A DNA stretch of 27,340 nucleotides from JAKAWM01 sp049966695. GTDB taxonomy: Bacteria; Actinomycetota; Acidimicrobiia; Acidimicrobiales; Palsa-688. The stretch lies in assembly GCA_049966695.1 (NCBI GenBank), contig JBMFUG010000030.1:1-27340 (forward strand), written 5' to 3'. The notes beneath the pieces are model-generated. The model did not search any database. It was not told where the DNA came from and saw only the letters and a program-made list of their open reading frames with translations. Below, one piece after another: positions 6,716 to 14,393 of this stretch; position 1 is the first letter of the stretch; each line of letters starts with the position of its first letter. The position numbers were made by a program, and so were the translations under genes.

Positions 6716-7858
6716 CCAGCGTTCGGAGCCTACGTGCACGTCCCCTTTTGCCGGCGGCGCTGTGGTTACTGCGCTTTTGCCACGTGGTCGGACCGGCACC
6801 ACCTTTGGGAGCAGTACGTAAAAGCCTGCCGGTCGGAGGTGAAGCGGTTGGCTGACCAGGGCGTAGGCCCGGTGAGCTCTGTGTACTTCGGCGGTGGGAC
6901 GCCGTCACTGTTGCCGGCTGAGATGCTCCTCGGCGTCTTGGATGACCTGGCTGAGAGCGCGGGACTGGCACCAGCAGCGGAGGTGACCGTGGAGTGCAAC
7001 CCAGACACCGTGACGCCTGAGCTCCTTCGTTCCTACCGGGCCGGCGGGGTGACAAGGCTTTCTTTTGGGGTGCAGTCCATGGTCCCGCACGTCCTCGCCT
7101 CGCTGGGCCGTGAGCACGGCCCGGCGTCGGTTGAACGCGCGGCGCAGTGGGCGGGAGAGGCGGGCTTCGCTGGTTCCTACAGCGTGGACCTCATTTTTGG
7201 AGCGGCAGGGGAGACGCTCGCTGACTGGGAGGCGTCCATCGTCGGCGTGCTAGCCCTGGGACCTCCTCCCGCCCACGTTAGCGCTTATGCCCTCTCAGTC
7301 GAGCCAGGCACGCCTCTCGCTCGCCGACCAGAGCTCTACCCCGATGACGACGACCAAGCCCGCAAGTACGCTTTGGCGGACGCTTTGCTAGGTGAGGCCG
7401 GCTTTCAGTGGTACGAGATTTCCAACTGGTGCAAGCCCGGTGCTGAATGCGCTCACAACTTGTTGTACTGGTCGCAGGGGGAGTACGTGGGCATAGGCTG
7501 CTCGGCTCATTCTCACCGGGTGCTCGACGACGGCGGGGCCCGGCGGTGGTGGAACGTGGCAACGCCTGAGCTCTACTGTGAGCGTGCCGAGACTGGTCGA
7601 CCGGCTGAAGCGGCCGGTGAGACTCTCGGATCGGCGGAACGCGAATGGGAGGCCCTCATGCTTGGGCTGCGCACTCGTGCCGGTGTGCCCGCTAGTGCCC
7701 TGCCGGCTGATGTGCACGAACAAGGCCTCGTGGAGCTGCACCGGCGCCCGGTGGCCGGGTCTGCCGTGGGGGAGCAAAGGGCTGTGCTCACGCTTAGGGG
7801 CCGGCTCCTCGCCAACGAGGTCTCGCTCATGCTCCAGACGCCTCTGCGTGCCCAGTAA
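6695..7858 (+). CDS. hemW: HemW-like heme chaperone (radical SAM, formerly HemN-like)
   Basis: The protein has up to 387 residues and belongs to the HemN/HemW radical SAM family. The 4Fe-4S cluster motif CRRRCGYC (Cys19, Cys23, Cys26) sits in AYVHVPFC. It is followed by VYFGGGTPSLL, TVECNPDTV, RLSFGVQSM, SVDLIFGAAGET, HVSAYALSVEPGTPLARR, and WYEISNWCKPGAECAHNLLYW with YVGIGCSAHS. The last blocks and the C-terminal AEREWEALMLGLRTRAGV fit HemW, which inserts heme into respiratory enzymes, better than the oxygen-independent coproporphyrinogen oxidase HemN. The start is uncertain. GTG 6695 is the longest choice; TTG 6713 lies exactly 6 nt after TACGTT and would give a leaderless mRNA of the type seen at other genes here. 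Confidence 0.88.
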   Translation: MRYVDGLPAFGAYVHVPFCRRRCGYCAFATWSDRHHLWEQYVKACRSEVKRLADQGVGPVSSVYFGGGTPSLLPAEMLLGVLDDLAESAGLAPAAEVTVECNPDTVTPELLRSYRAGGVTRLSFGVQSMVPHVLASLGREHGPASVERAAQWAGEAGFAGSYSVDLIFGAAGETLADWEASIVGVLALGPPPAHVSAYALSVEPGTPLARRPELYPDDDDQARKYALADALLGEAGFQWYEISNWCKPGAECAHNLLYWSQGEYVGIGCSAHSHRVLDDGGARRWWNVATPELYCERAETGRPAEAAGETLGSAEREWEALMLGLRTRAGVPASALPADVHEQGLVELHRRPVAGSAVGEQRAVLTLRGRLLANEVSLMLQTPLRAQ

Positions 7859-7920
7859 GCAGGCGTCGCTCCCGTTTTTTGACGGGCTGGCTGTTCGCGG
7901 GGATCAGTAGGCTGGAGCAC

Positions 7921-8508
7921 GTGCGGCAAGTGCGTGGTGCTAGCGAGGAGCTGAGCAGTTGGCTGCCGGCGGCCATGCCAGATGGGCCGGGCAAGGGGCC
8001 AGCTAGCGCAGGTGAAGACATGGGGCCCCTTGGGGCTGACGAGCTCCCGACGCTGCCCCCACCTCCACGTCGCGGCCCTGGTTGGCTGCGTTGGGCAGGC
8101 GATACTGCCGTGAGCACGCTGGGTGAGGACGCGGTGGTCACTGCCGAGCAACCTGTGTTGGGCGAGGCTCACAGCGCTGCGTTGCCGCGGCTGGGAGAGC
8201 TGGCGCCCGCCGGTGACGGGCCTGGCCTGGGACACGTCGGTGCTCTGCGGCGGGCCCGGTCTTTTGCCCTGGTGATCGTGACAGTGCTGGTAGCGACTGG
8301 CCTGGTGGCTGCCGGTGTGCTTATCGGCCTACAGCTGGGCGGGGGGAAACCGTCAAGGCAGCTTTCGGGCGGGGCTGGCGCCCGCGGGGTGAGCTCTGAG
8401 AGCTTGGCAAGGCCCCCTTTGCGTAGCCAGGGGCTACAGCTTGCTTCGTTGGGAGCCTACCCAGATTTGATGAAAGTCACCGAGAGGCACGCTTTTGAGC
8501 TAAAGTAG
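7921..8508 (+). CDS. hypothetical single-pass membrane protein
   Basis: I do not recognise this 195-residue protein. Residues 1-110 are acidic and Pro/Gly-rich (a PPPP stretch follows DELPTL) and probably cytoplasmic. GALRRARS, a positive cluster, precedes one membrane helix at about 113-137 (FALVIVTVLVATGLVAAGVL), and about 57 residues follow outside. GTG 7921 is chosen because TAGGCT (7908-7913) lies 7 nt upstream, as at other leaderless genes here; a TTG at 7879 would add 14 residues. Its end lies 6 nt before the BldC-like gene, suggesting joint transcription. The predicted topology resembles an anti-sigma or divisome-type single-pass anchor, but no motif supports either. Confidence 0.55.
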   Translation: MRQVRGASEELSSWLPAAMPDGPGKGPASAGEDMGPLGADELPTLPPPPRRGPGWLRWAGDTAVSTLGEDAVVTAEQPVLGEAHSAALPRLGELAPAGDGPGLGHVGALRRARSFALVIVTVLVATGLVAAGVLIGLQLGGGKPSRQLSGGAGARGVSSESLARPPLRSQGLQLASLGAYPDLMKVTERHAFELK

Positions 8509-8514
8509 TGAACG

Positions 8515-8871
8515 GTGACAGAGCCGATCAAGTGGATGGGGACTCCCGAAGCTTGTGCCCGCTTGGGTGTCACGCTCAGGACGCTTTACCGCTTTATCGA
8601 CGAGGGCCAGCTTCCCGCGTACAAGATGGGGCGAGTCATCCGGCTGCAAGCACATGAGGTTGACGCTTTCATCGAGCGCGCGCGCATAAGGCCGGGTACT
8701 TTAGAGCACCTTTACCCTGACCCAAGGCCAGCCCAAGGAGCACGGCCCGAAAACGCTGGGCAAAGCCTAGACCAGCTGGAGCCCGACCGTCCTCTCGTTG
8801 ACTTTGACCAGGCCGGTCCTGGTGCGGGAGCCGTCGGCGAACAGGCTGGGACGGGGCCGTTAGGGCAGTGA
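8515..8871 (+). CDS. BldC/excisionase-like helix-turn-helix protein with long C-terminal tail
   Basis: Residues 1-60 (WMGTPEACARLGVTLRTLYR, FIDEGQLPAYKMGRVIRL, HEVDAFIERAR) form a MerR-like winged helix-turn-helix of the excisionase/BldC class (HTH_17), which binds direct repeats in DNA. BldC-type proteins are usually about 70 residues; this one has 118, with an acidic Pro/Gly/Gln-rich tail of about 50 residues without recognisable motif. GTG 8515 has TAAAGT (8501-8506) 8 nt upstream. The 3' end overlaps the HIT gene by 4 bp. There is no integrase nearby, so it is more likely a chromosomal regulator than a phage excisionase. Its targets are unknown. Confidence 0.8.
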   Translation: MTEPIKWMGTPEACARLGVTLRTLYRFIDEGQLPAYKMGRVIRLQAHEVDAFIERARIRPGTLEHLYPDPRPAQGARPENAGQSLDQLEPDRPLVDFDQAGPGAGAVGEQAGTGPLGQ

Positions 8872-9227
8872 GCACTAGCTACGACCCATCGTGCATATTC
8901 TGTCGCGTGGTGGCGGGCGAGGTACCTTCAACGGGGGAGTACTCAAGCGGGCTCGTGTACGCCTTTGCCGACCTGCACCCGGTCGCCCCTGTGCACGTGC
9001 TTGTCGTCCCCCGCCAGCACATTGCTGATGCCTCCAAGGTGACGCTAGAGCATGGGGCGATGTTGGTGGAGATGCTCGAGGCGGCCCGCGCCGTGGCGGA
9101 GCACCATGGCATCTCTGAGAGCGGCTACAGGCTGGTGTTCAACGTGGGTGCTGATTCGGGGGCCGAAGTGCCGCACTTGCACATGCACGTGCTTGGGGGC
9201 CGCAGGCTCGGCTGGCCTCCTGGGTAG
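8868..9227 (+). CDS. HIT family nucleotide-binding protein (HINT branch)
   Basis: The 119-residue protein has the compact histidine triad fold of the HINT branch, which hydrolyses nucleoside phosphoramidates such as AMP-lysine. It begins with CIFCRVVAGEVPS, where the CxxC at 9-12 may bind zinc as in many HINT proteins. HPVAPVHVLVVPRQHI follows, and the catalytic triad is HLHMHVLGG (His103, His105, His107) near the C terminus. Length is normal. The GTG start overlaps the upstream regulator by 4 bp, so the two are translationally coupled. Its cellular substrate cannot be read from the sequence. Confidence 0.92.
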   Translation: MSTSYDPSCIFCRVVAGEVPSTGEYSSGLVYAFADLHPVAPVHVLVVPRQHIADASKVTLEHGAMLVEMLEAARAVAEHHGISESGYRLVFNVGADSGAEVPHLHMHVLGGRRLGWPPG

Positions 9228-9317
9228 CCAACGTAGGGTGAGCTGCGTACCGCTCATGGTCCTTTGGGCCCGCTCGGTGCACGGCGCTTGTCTGAGCGCT
9301 ACGCTAGGAGAGCACAC

Positions 9318-10295
9318 GTGCCGATAACTGTCACAGTCCCGAACCACTTGATGGCGGGCTTGGTGGGCCCACTGAACGAGAACCTGCGCACTTTGCAGGA
9401 CGCGTTTAGTGGGGCTCGCATCATTGCAAGAGGCAACGAGCTCAATATCGACGGCACCGAAGCCAGCATGGTGGCACGGCTCGTCGAAGAGCTAAGGCTG
9501 CTGTTGGAGCGCGGCCAAGTTGTCGACCCCGGGGTCGTGGCCCGCACGGTTGACATCATCCGGGCAGACGAGCGCCCGTCCGAGGTTCTCACGGCAGAGG
9601 TGCTGCGCTCTGCTCGCGGGCGGTCGGTGCGGCCCAAGTCGAGCGGCCAGAAGCGCTATGTCGACGCTATCGCGGCCAACATCGTGACTTTTGGGATCGG
9701 GCCGGCAGGGACAGGTAAGAGCTACCTGGCCGTGGCCCTTGCCGTCCAGGCTCTACAGGCAAAGTCGGTCGAACGGATCATAATGACCCGTCCTGCGGTT
9801 GAAGCGGGTGAGCGTCTCGGCTTCCTGCCGGGGGACCTCATGGCCAAGATCGACCCGTACTTACGCCCGCTTTACGACGCGCTTTATGACATGCTGGGCA
9901 CGGAAGGAGCGCGCCGCCTTTTAGAAAATGGCACGGTAGAGGTGGCCCCGCTGGCTTACATGCGGGGCCGCACCCTCAACCGGAGCTTCATAATCCTCGA
10001 CGAAGCCCAGAACGCCACTCCTGAACAGCTCAAAATGTTCCTTACCCGGATCGGTTTTGGCAGCAAGGTGGTCGTGAACGGGGACGTGACCCAAGTGGAC
10101 CTCCCTGGTGGGCGCTCCGGCCTAGCTGAGCTGGACGGCCTGCTCAGCGGTGTGGAGGGTGTGGCGTTCGTCTACTTGAGCGGGCGGGACGTCGTGCGGC
10201 ACCGTATTGTGGCAGACATTGTGTCTGCTTATGACGCCTATGAATCTGCCAACGACGGTGCCAGTACCTCTCACAGGAAGCTCGGCGACAAGTAG
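9318..10295 (+). CDS. phoH: PhoH-like ATPase
   Basis: The 325-residue protein is a PhoH-family P-loop ATPase. An N-terminal region of about 100 residues resembles a small RNA-binding domain (FSGARIIARGNELNIDG). The ATPase domain has Walker A GIGPAGTGKS (126-135), TRPAVEAGERLGFLPGDL, Walker B FIILDEAQNATPEQ, and VVVNGDVTQVDLPGGRSGL. In many bacteria phoH precedes ybeY and the pair is linked to RNA or ribosome quality control, though the exact substrate is not established. The GTG at 9318 is preferred because AGGAG (9306-9310) lies 7 nt upstream; the frame is open further to 9264 without similarity. Confidence 0.9.
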   Translation: MPITVTVPNHLMAGLVGPLNENLRTLQDAFSGARIIARGNELNIDGTEASMVARLVEELRLLLERGQVVDPGVVARTVDIIRADERPSEVLTAEVLRSARGRSVRPKSSGQKRYVDAIAANIVTFGIGPAGTGKSYLAVALAVQALQAKSVERIIMTRPAVEAGERLGFLPGDLMAKIDPYLRPLYDALYDMLGTEGARRLLENGTVEVAPLAYMRGRTLNRSFIILDEAQNATPEQLKMFLTRIGFGSKVVVNGDVTQVDLPGGRSGLAELDGLLSGVEGVAFVYLSGRDVVRHRIVADIVSAYDAYESANDGASTSHRKLGDK

Positions 10296-10326
10296 CCGTC
10301 AATTGCCCATCACCCACGGAGCGCAT

Positions 10327-10914
10327 ATGCCTATAGACGTTTTTGTTGCTGACGAGCAGGACGACCACCCAGTTGACGCGCACCGCTGGGCGCAGCTGGC
10401 GCGCGCTGTGCTCATGGGCGAGGGTTTACGGGGCGACGTCGAACTTTCGCTGCTTTTCGTCGATGAAGCGGCCATCTCAGAGCTGAACAAACGTTTTTTG
10501 GACCGGGACGGGCCGACGGACGTGCTGGCGTTCCCGATAGACGAGGAACCGCTTGAAAGCGGGCGCTCGCCTGATTCGGGGGGCACTGGCCCCGGGCTGG
10601 CACCCGAGCCTGAAGAGGTCCCGGCACTTTTGGGGGATGTCGTGCTGTGCCCCGCAGTAGCGTCCCGTAACGCTGCCGACCACGCGGGCAACTACGAAGA
10701 CGAACTAGCCCTGCTCATTGTCCATGGGATCCTGCACCTGATGGGCATGGACCACTCCGAACAGGACGAAGCAGAGGAGATGGAGGCCAAAGAAAAGGAG
10801 CTTCTAGCTCGCTACTACGGGGAGGTGCGACCGGAGGCTTGGCCCAGCCGGACGGAGCCAGGCGACGGCTCTGCGGCTGTCAGCCCGACAGAGGGTGGGC
10901 CGTCCCCCGGCTAG
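10327..10914 (+). CDS. ybeY: endoribonuclease YbeY with insertion and tail
   Basis: YbeY is a zinc-dependent single-strand endoribonuclease for 16S rRNA 3' maturation and ribosome quality control. The metal site is HGILHLMGMDH, with His133, His137 and His143. Other blocks are LNKRFLDRDGPTDVLAFP and DEAEEMEAKEKELL. The protein has 195 residues against about 150 usually. The extra length is a Gly/Pro/Glu-rich insertion at about 73-100, between the substrate-groove strands, and a disordered tail (170-195). ATG 10327 follows GGAG by 5 nt and lies 31 nt after phoH. The stop comes two bases before the ATG of the CorC gene, so phoH, ybeY and corC form one transcription unit. Confidence 0.92.
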   Translation: MPIDVFVADEQDDHPVDAHRWAQLARAVLMGEGLRGDVELSLLFVDEAAISELNKRFLDRDGPTDVLAFPIDEEPLESGRSPDSGGTGPGLAPEPEEVPALLGDVVLCPAVASRNAADHAGNYEDELALLIVHGILHLMGMDHSEQDEAEEMEAKEKELLARYYGEVRPEAWPSRTEPGDGSAAVSPTEGGPSPG

Positions 10915-10916
10915 CC

Positions 10917-12281
10917 ATGCTTGGCGAAACCATTGCTGCCGCTCGCACGCAAGTGGCAAAGTTCGGGGCCGATGACACAGCCATAGTAGTGGCGGTCGTC
11001 GTGCTGATCGTGCTGTCGGCCTTTTTTGCCCTGTCAGAAACGGTGATCACCCGTACAACCAGGGTCAAGGCTATGGCTTTGGCGGAAGAGAGCCGCCGTG
11101 GGGCAGCTTCGCTGCTCCGCTTGGTCGAGCAGCCGGAGCGCAACCTCCCGGTGGTCTTGTTCTGCTTGCAGCTGTGCACTCTCGTGGCGGCGACCATGGT
11201 GGGCGTTGTTGCTGACCGTGTGTTCGGGCCGTGGGGGGTCGTGGTCGCCACTGTGTTCGAGGTGGTGGTGATCTTCGTTTTCGCCGAACTGGCACCCAAG
11301 ACATGGGCGATCCAGCACACCGAACGTGCCGGCCTCTTCATGGCCCCGTTTTTGTTGGCCGTGGTGGCTTTCCCCCCACTGCGGTGGGCGACTCAGATGT
11401 TGATCAGCATCTCCAATTGGGTCCTTCCTGGCAAGGGCCTGAAGGAGGGGCCCTATGTCACCGAAGAGGAACTGCTCGCAATGGCAGACACCGCTGCCGA
11501 AGAGTCAGTGATCGAGGGCGAAGAACGCAAGCTGATCCATTCGATTATCGATTTCGGTGACACGGTGGCGCGCGAAGTCATGGTCCCAAGGCCGGACATG
11601 GTAGTAGTCGAGTCCCGGGCCCGCGTGCGGGACGCTGCAGATATAGCTGCCACTGCTGGCTATAGCCGCATACCCGTTTATGGCCAAGGTATAGACGACA
11701 TCGTGGGCGTGGTCTATGTGAAGGACATGATGCGTGCAGAGCGAGAAGGCCGAGGCGAGGAGCCAGTGACGGCTGTCATGCGCCAGGCGCAGTTCGTGCC
11801 AGAGAGCAAGCGGATCGCCGAAGTGATGAGGGAGATGCAGGCCGGGAGGCAACATCTGGCCATTGTCGTGGACGAGTACGGCGGGACTGCAGGGCTGATA
11901 ACCCTAGAAGACGTGATCGAGGAGCTTGTGGGGGAGATCTCCGACGAGTACGACGTGGCCCGTCTTCGCGTGGAGCGCCTGGCTGATGGGCAGGTCAAAG
12001 TTGACGCTGGCTTGTCTATCGACGAGGTGAAAGAGCTGACAGGCATAGACCTACCTGAGGGCGACTGGGACACGGTAGGCGGTTTGCTCTACAACCTTCT
12101 TGGCCATGTCCCGGTCGCGGGGGAAAGCGCTGATTGTGAGGGGCACCACCTGGTTGCCCAGCGAGTAGAGGGGAGGCGCATCGCCAGCGTGCTGATCAGT
12201 GCGGCTGCGAAAAGCTCCGAAGAGGAGCCAGGTGCCGTGCCCCCCGACAGCGGTAGGGGCGACGCTCCAACAGCTACCTGA
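10917..12281 (+). CDS. CNNM/CorC-type transporter-like membrane protein (DUF21-CBS-CorC)
   Basis: The 454-residue protein has the standard order of the HlyC/CorC family. The N-terminal DUF21 membrane domain has three or four helices (AIVVAVVVLIVLSAFFALSE, LPVVLFCLQLCTLVAATMV, a helix through VVVATVFEVVVIFVFAELAP, and FLLAVVAFPPLRW). Next come two CBS domains (MVPRPDMVVVESRARVRDA..., and VVDEYGGTAGLITLEDVIEE), then the CorC C-terminal domain from about 345. Family members export or regulate Mg2+ and related divalent ions. The ATG at 10917 is almost fused to the ybeY stop. The last 8 bases overlap the convergent xylA. The ybeY-corC linkage is common across bacteria. Confidence 0.88.
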   Translation: MLGETIAAARTQVAKFGADDTAIVVAVVVLIVLSAFFALSETVITRTTRVKAMALAEESRRGAASLLRLVEQPERNLPVVLFCLQLCTLVAATMVGVVADRVFGPWGVVVATVFEVVVIFVFAELAPKTWAIQHTERAGLFMAPFLLAVVAFPPLRWATQMLISISNWVLPGKGLKEGPYVTEEELLAMADTAAEESVIEGEERKLIHSIIDFGDTVAREVMVPRPDMVVVESRARVRDAADIAATAGYSRIPVYGQGIDDIVGVVYVKDMMRAEREGRGEEPVTAVMRQAQFVPESKRIAEVMREMQAGRQHLAIVVDEYGGTAGLITLEDVIEELVGEISDEYDVARLRVERLADGQVKVDAGLSIDEVKELTGIDLPEGDWDTVGGLLYNLLGHVPVAGESADCEGHHLVAQRVEGRRIASVLISAAAKSSEEEPGAVPPDSGRGDAPTAT

Positions 12282-13452
12282 GGCCGAAGATGTGCTCAAG
12301 GGCGAGCTGGTCAAGGCGTTCTATATTGACCTCGCGCTGTCCAGCAGCCGCGTAGTCGAAGTCTTCGTAGGCGCTCCGGTCCGCTAGCAGGTGGTCTACC
12401 GACTCGCCAGGTCCCATGGTGGCAGTCGCGAGGTAAGGCCAGCCGGCTGCATCCATGGCCTCTTGGACTTCGGGGTCGGCGCGGTAAGCGCGTGCCTTTT
12501 GCCTTAGTACCAAGTAATTGCGCATACAGGCAGCAGCCGAAACCCATACGCCGTTTGTGCCTTCGCAACGAGGAGGTTTGAAGTCGAAGTGGCGAGGCCC
12601 GTCATAATTAGCGCTTTCGAGCAGGTCGACCAAGAAAAAAGCTGACTTCACGTCGGCGGCCCCAAAGCGTAGGTCCTGGTCGAAGCGGGGGCCGTGCTGG
12701 CCATTAAGGTCGATATGGAAAAGTTTCCTGGCCCACAACGCTTGAGCACAGCCCTGCACCACGTTGAGCGTGGCCATGGTCTCGTGGCCGACTTCAGGGT
12801 TGAGCCCGACCATGTCGGGATGGGCCAAGTTGTAGATGAAGGCCAGGGCGTGGCCGATGGAAGGCAACAAGATGTCACCTCTCGGTTCGTTCGGCTTTGG
12901 CTCGATGGCGAAACGTATGTCGTAGCGTCGGTCAACCACGTACTCGCATAGCACGTCGACGGCTTCCTTGTAGCGGTCAAGCGCGACCCGCACGTCTTTG
13001 GCAGCGTCAGATTCTGCACCTTCGCGTCCGCCCCATAGGACGAAGGTGCTTGTCCCGACTTCAGCCGCCAAGTCCAGGTTGCGCATGGTTTTGCGTAGGG
13101 CGAAGCGCCGTACCGAGCGGTCGTTGGCGGTGAAGGCACCTTCTTTGAAGGCCGGGTGGCTGAACAGGTTGGTGGTCATCATCGGTACGACCATGCCGGC
13201 TTCGTCGAGCGCAGCGCGCAAGCGCTTGATGGCTGCCTCCCTGCTCGTGGCGTCGCTGCCGAACGCGAACAGGTCGTCGTCGTGGAAGGTCATTCCCCAT
13301 GCGCCGAGGCGGGCGAGCTGGTGGACCGCTTCGACTGGGTCGAGAAAGGGGCGCGTGGCCTCGCCGAAAAGGTCCTTGCCCCTCCAGCCCACAGTCCACA
13401 GACCGAAGCTGAAATGGTCCTGTTCGGTCGGTACAAGCTGATCGCTCACCAT
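12274..13452 (-). CDS. xylA: xylose isomerase, class I (Streptomyces type)
   Basis: This 392-residue TIM barrel converts D-xylose to D-xylulose and can also act on glucose. It is the short actinobacterial class. Active-site residues are visible: His57 in TFHDDDL, Glu184 and Lys186 in IEPKPNEPRGD, Glu220 and His223 in LNPEVGHE, Asp248 in HIDLNGQ, and FDFKPPR. AGGAGG lies only 1 nt before ATG 13452, so the GTG one codon later, at 13449, may be the true start. The gene stands alone: xylulokinase, transporter and XylR are not in the window. It converges on the CorC gene with an 8-bp overlap. Together with the glycosidase at 21386-23479 it hints at use of plant pentoses. Confidence 0.93.
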   Translation of the reverse strand: MVSDQLVPTEQDHFSFGLWTVGWRGKDLFGEATRPFLDPVEAVHQLARLGAWGMTFHDDDLFAFGSDATSREAAIKRLRAALDEAGMVVPMMTTNLFSHPAFKEGAFTANDRSVRRFALRKTMRNLDLAAEVGTSTFVLWGGREGAESDAAKDVRVALDRYKEAVDVLCEYVVDRRYDIRFAIEPKPNEPRGDILLPSIGHALAFIYNLAHPDMVGLNPEVGHETMATLNVVQGCAQALWARKLFHIDLNGQHGPRFDQDLRFGAADVKSAFFLVDLLESANYDGPRHFDFKPPRCEGTNGVWVSAAACMRNYLVLRQKARAYRADPEVQEAMDAAGWPYLATATMGPGESVDHLLADRSAYEDFDYAAAGQREVNIERLDQLALEHIFGLR

Positions 13453-13606
13453 GCCTCCTGATGTTTCGAAAGAGTTGCGAACAGTGATCTCTAGGGCCAG
13501 GCTAACGCACGCTGCTCGTTCCCACCGACGGCTCCTTTATGGTCGGCTAGCAACGGCCCGGCTCGGCGCGCGCCGGTAGCTACTGGGGCTGAGCGGCTCG
13601 GGGCTG

Positions 13607-13612
13607 TAGTTT
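13607..13612 (+). promoter_or_regulatory. uppS -10 box, leaderless start
   Basis: TAGTTT, preceded by TG (extended -10), is followed by 6 nt and the uppS GTG. It lies in the divergent space between xylA and uppS, so uppS has its own promoter. Confidence 0.5.
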
Positions 13613-13618
13613 TCATGC

Positions 13619-14380
13619 GTGGGTATAGCGTGCGAGCTGGACGGGCTTGACCCGCGGCGTATGCCCCGCCACGTTGCTTGCGTGATGGACGGTAACGGCC
13701 GGTGGGCGACCAAGAGGGGCCTGCCGAGGACCGAGGGCCACCGGGCGGGGGAAGAAGCTCTCTTGGACGCGACCAAGGGAGCGGTTGAACTTGGCCTCGA
13801 GTGGTTCACGGTGTACGCGTTCTCGACTGAGAACTGGCACCGTCCCCACGACGAGGTGAAGTTCCTGCTGGGCGTCATAGCAGACGACCTGCTTACTAGG
13901 AGGCGGGACGAGCTTCATGAGATGGGGGTGCGTATCCGCTTCGCTGGTCGGCGCGACTGGAGAGTGCCCAAGTGGATCTTGAGGCGGATGGACGAGACGG
14001 CTGAGCTCACCCGGCGCAACAAGGCCATGACTTTGACGGTCGCCTTTAACTACGGTGGGCGAGCGGAGATAGTGGACGCGGTCCGGGCCCTTGTCGAAAA
14101 GGGGGTGCCGGCCTCGAAGGTGGACGAGCGGGCACTGCGCCGTCATTTCTACCTGCCTGACATGCCTGACCCGGACCTGTTCATCCGGACCTCAGGCGAG
14201 CACCGCATATCCAACTTCTTGCTTTGGCAGATCGCCTACAGCGAGCTGGTTTTCCTGGACATCCTGTGGCCTGACTTCAGGCGGGAGCACTTGCGGGAGG
14301 CAGTGCGGGAGTACCAGCGACGGGAGAGGCGCTTCGGGCGCACAGGGGAGCAACGGGACCAGGACGGCCTGCCGTCGTAA
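13619..14380 (+). CDS. uppS: isoprenyl transferase (undecaprenyl diphosphate synthase family)
   Basis: The 253-residue protein is a cis-prenyltransferase that extends farnesyl or geranyl diphosphate with isopentenyl units, giving the lipid carrier for peptidoglycan and wall polymers. The catalytic Asp24 is in VACVMDGNGRWA. Further blocks are RTEGHRAGEEAL, VYAFSTENWHRP, FAGRRDWRVPKW, LTVAFNYGGRAEIVDA, DLFIRTSGEHRISNFLLWQ and ELVFLDILWPDF. Length and motifs are normal, but product chain length cannot be told, as actinobacteria have several paralogues. GTG 13619 is supported by the -10 box exactly 6 nt upstream. The stop TAA forms part of a possible -10 (TAAGAT, 14378-14383) for recO. Confidence 0.93.
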   Translation: MGIACELDGLDPRRMPRHVACVMDGNGRWATKRGLPRTEGHRAGEEALLDATKGAVELGLEWFTVYAFSTENWHRPHDEVKFLLGVIADDLLTRRRDELHEMGVRIRFAGRRDWRVPKWILRRMDETAELTRRNKAMTLTVAFNYGGRAEIVDAVRALVEKGVPASKVDERALRRHFYLPDMPDPDLFIRTSGEHRISNFLLWQIAYSELVFLDILWPDFRREHLREAVREYQRRERRFGRTGEQRDQDGLPS

Positions 14381-14393
14381 GATAACTACAGCT

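Noticed and set aside
7573..8235. 220-codon minus-strand open frame across hemW and the membrane protein
   Set aside because: Low-complexity Arg/Ser/Pro content with no motif, lying opposite a well-supported hemW.
8515..8871. Phage excisionase marking a prophage or integrated element
   Set aside because: The gene overlaps a HIT gene in a housekeeping operon, with no integrase, att-like repeat or phage genes nearby; a BldC-like regulator is more likely.
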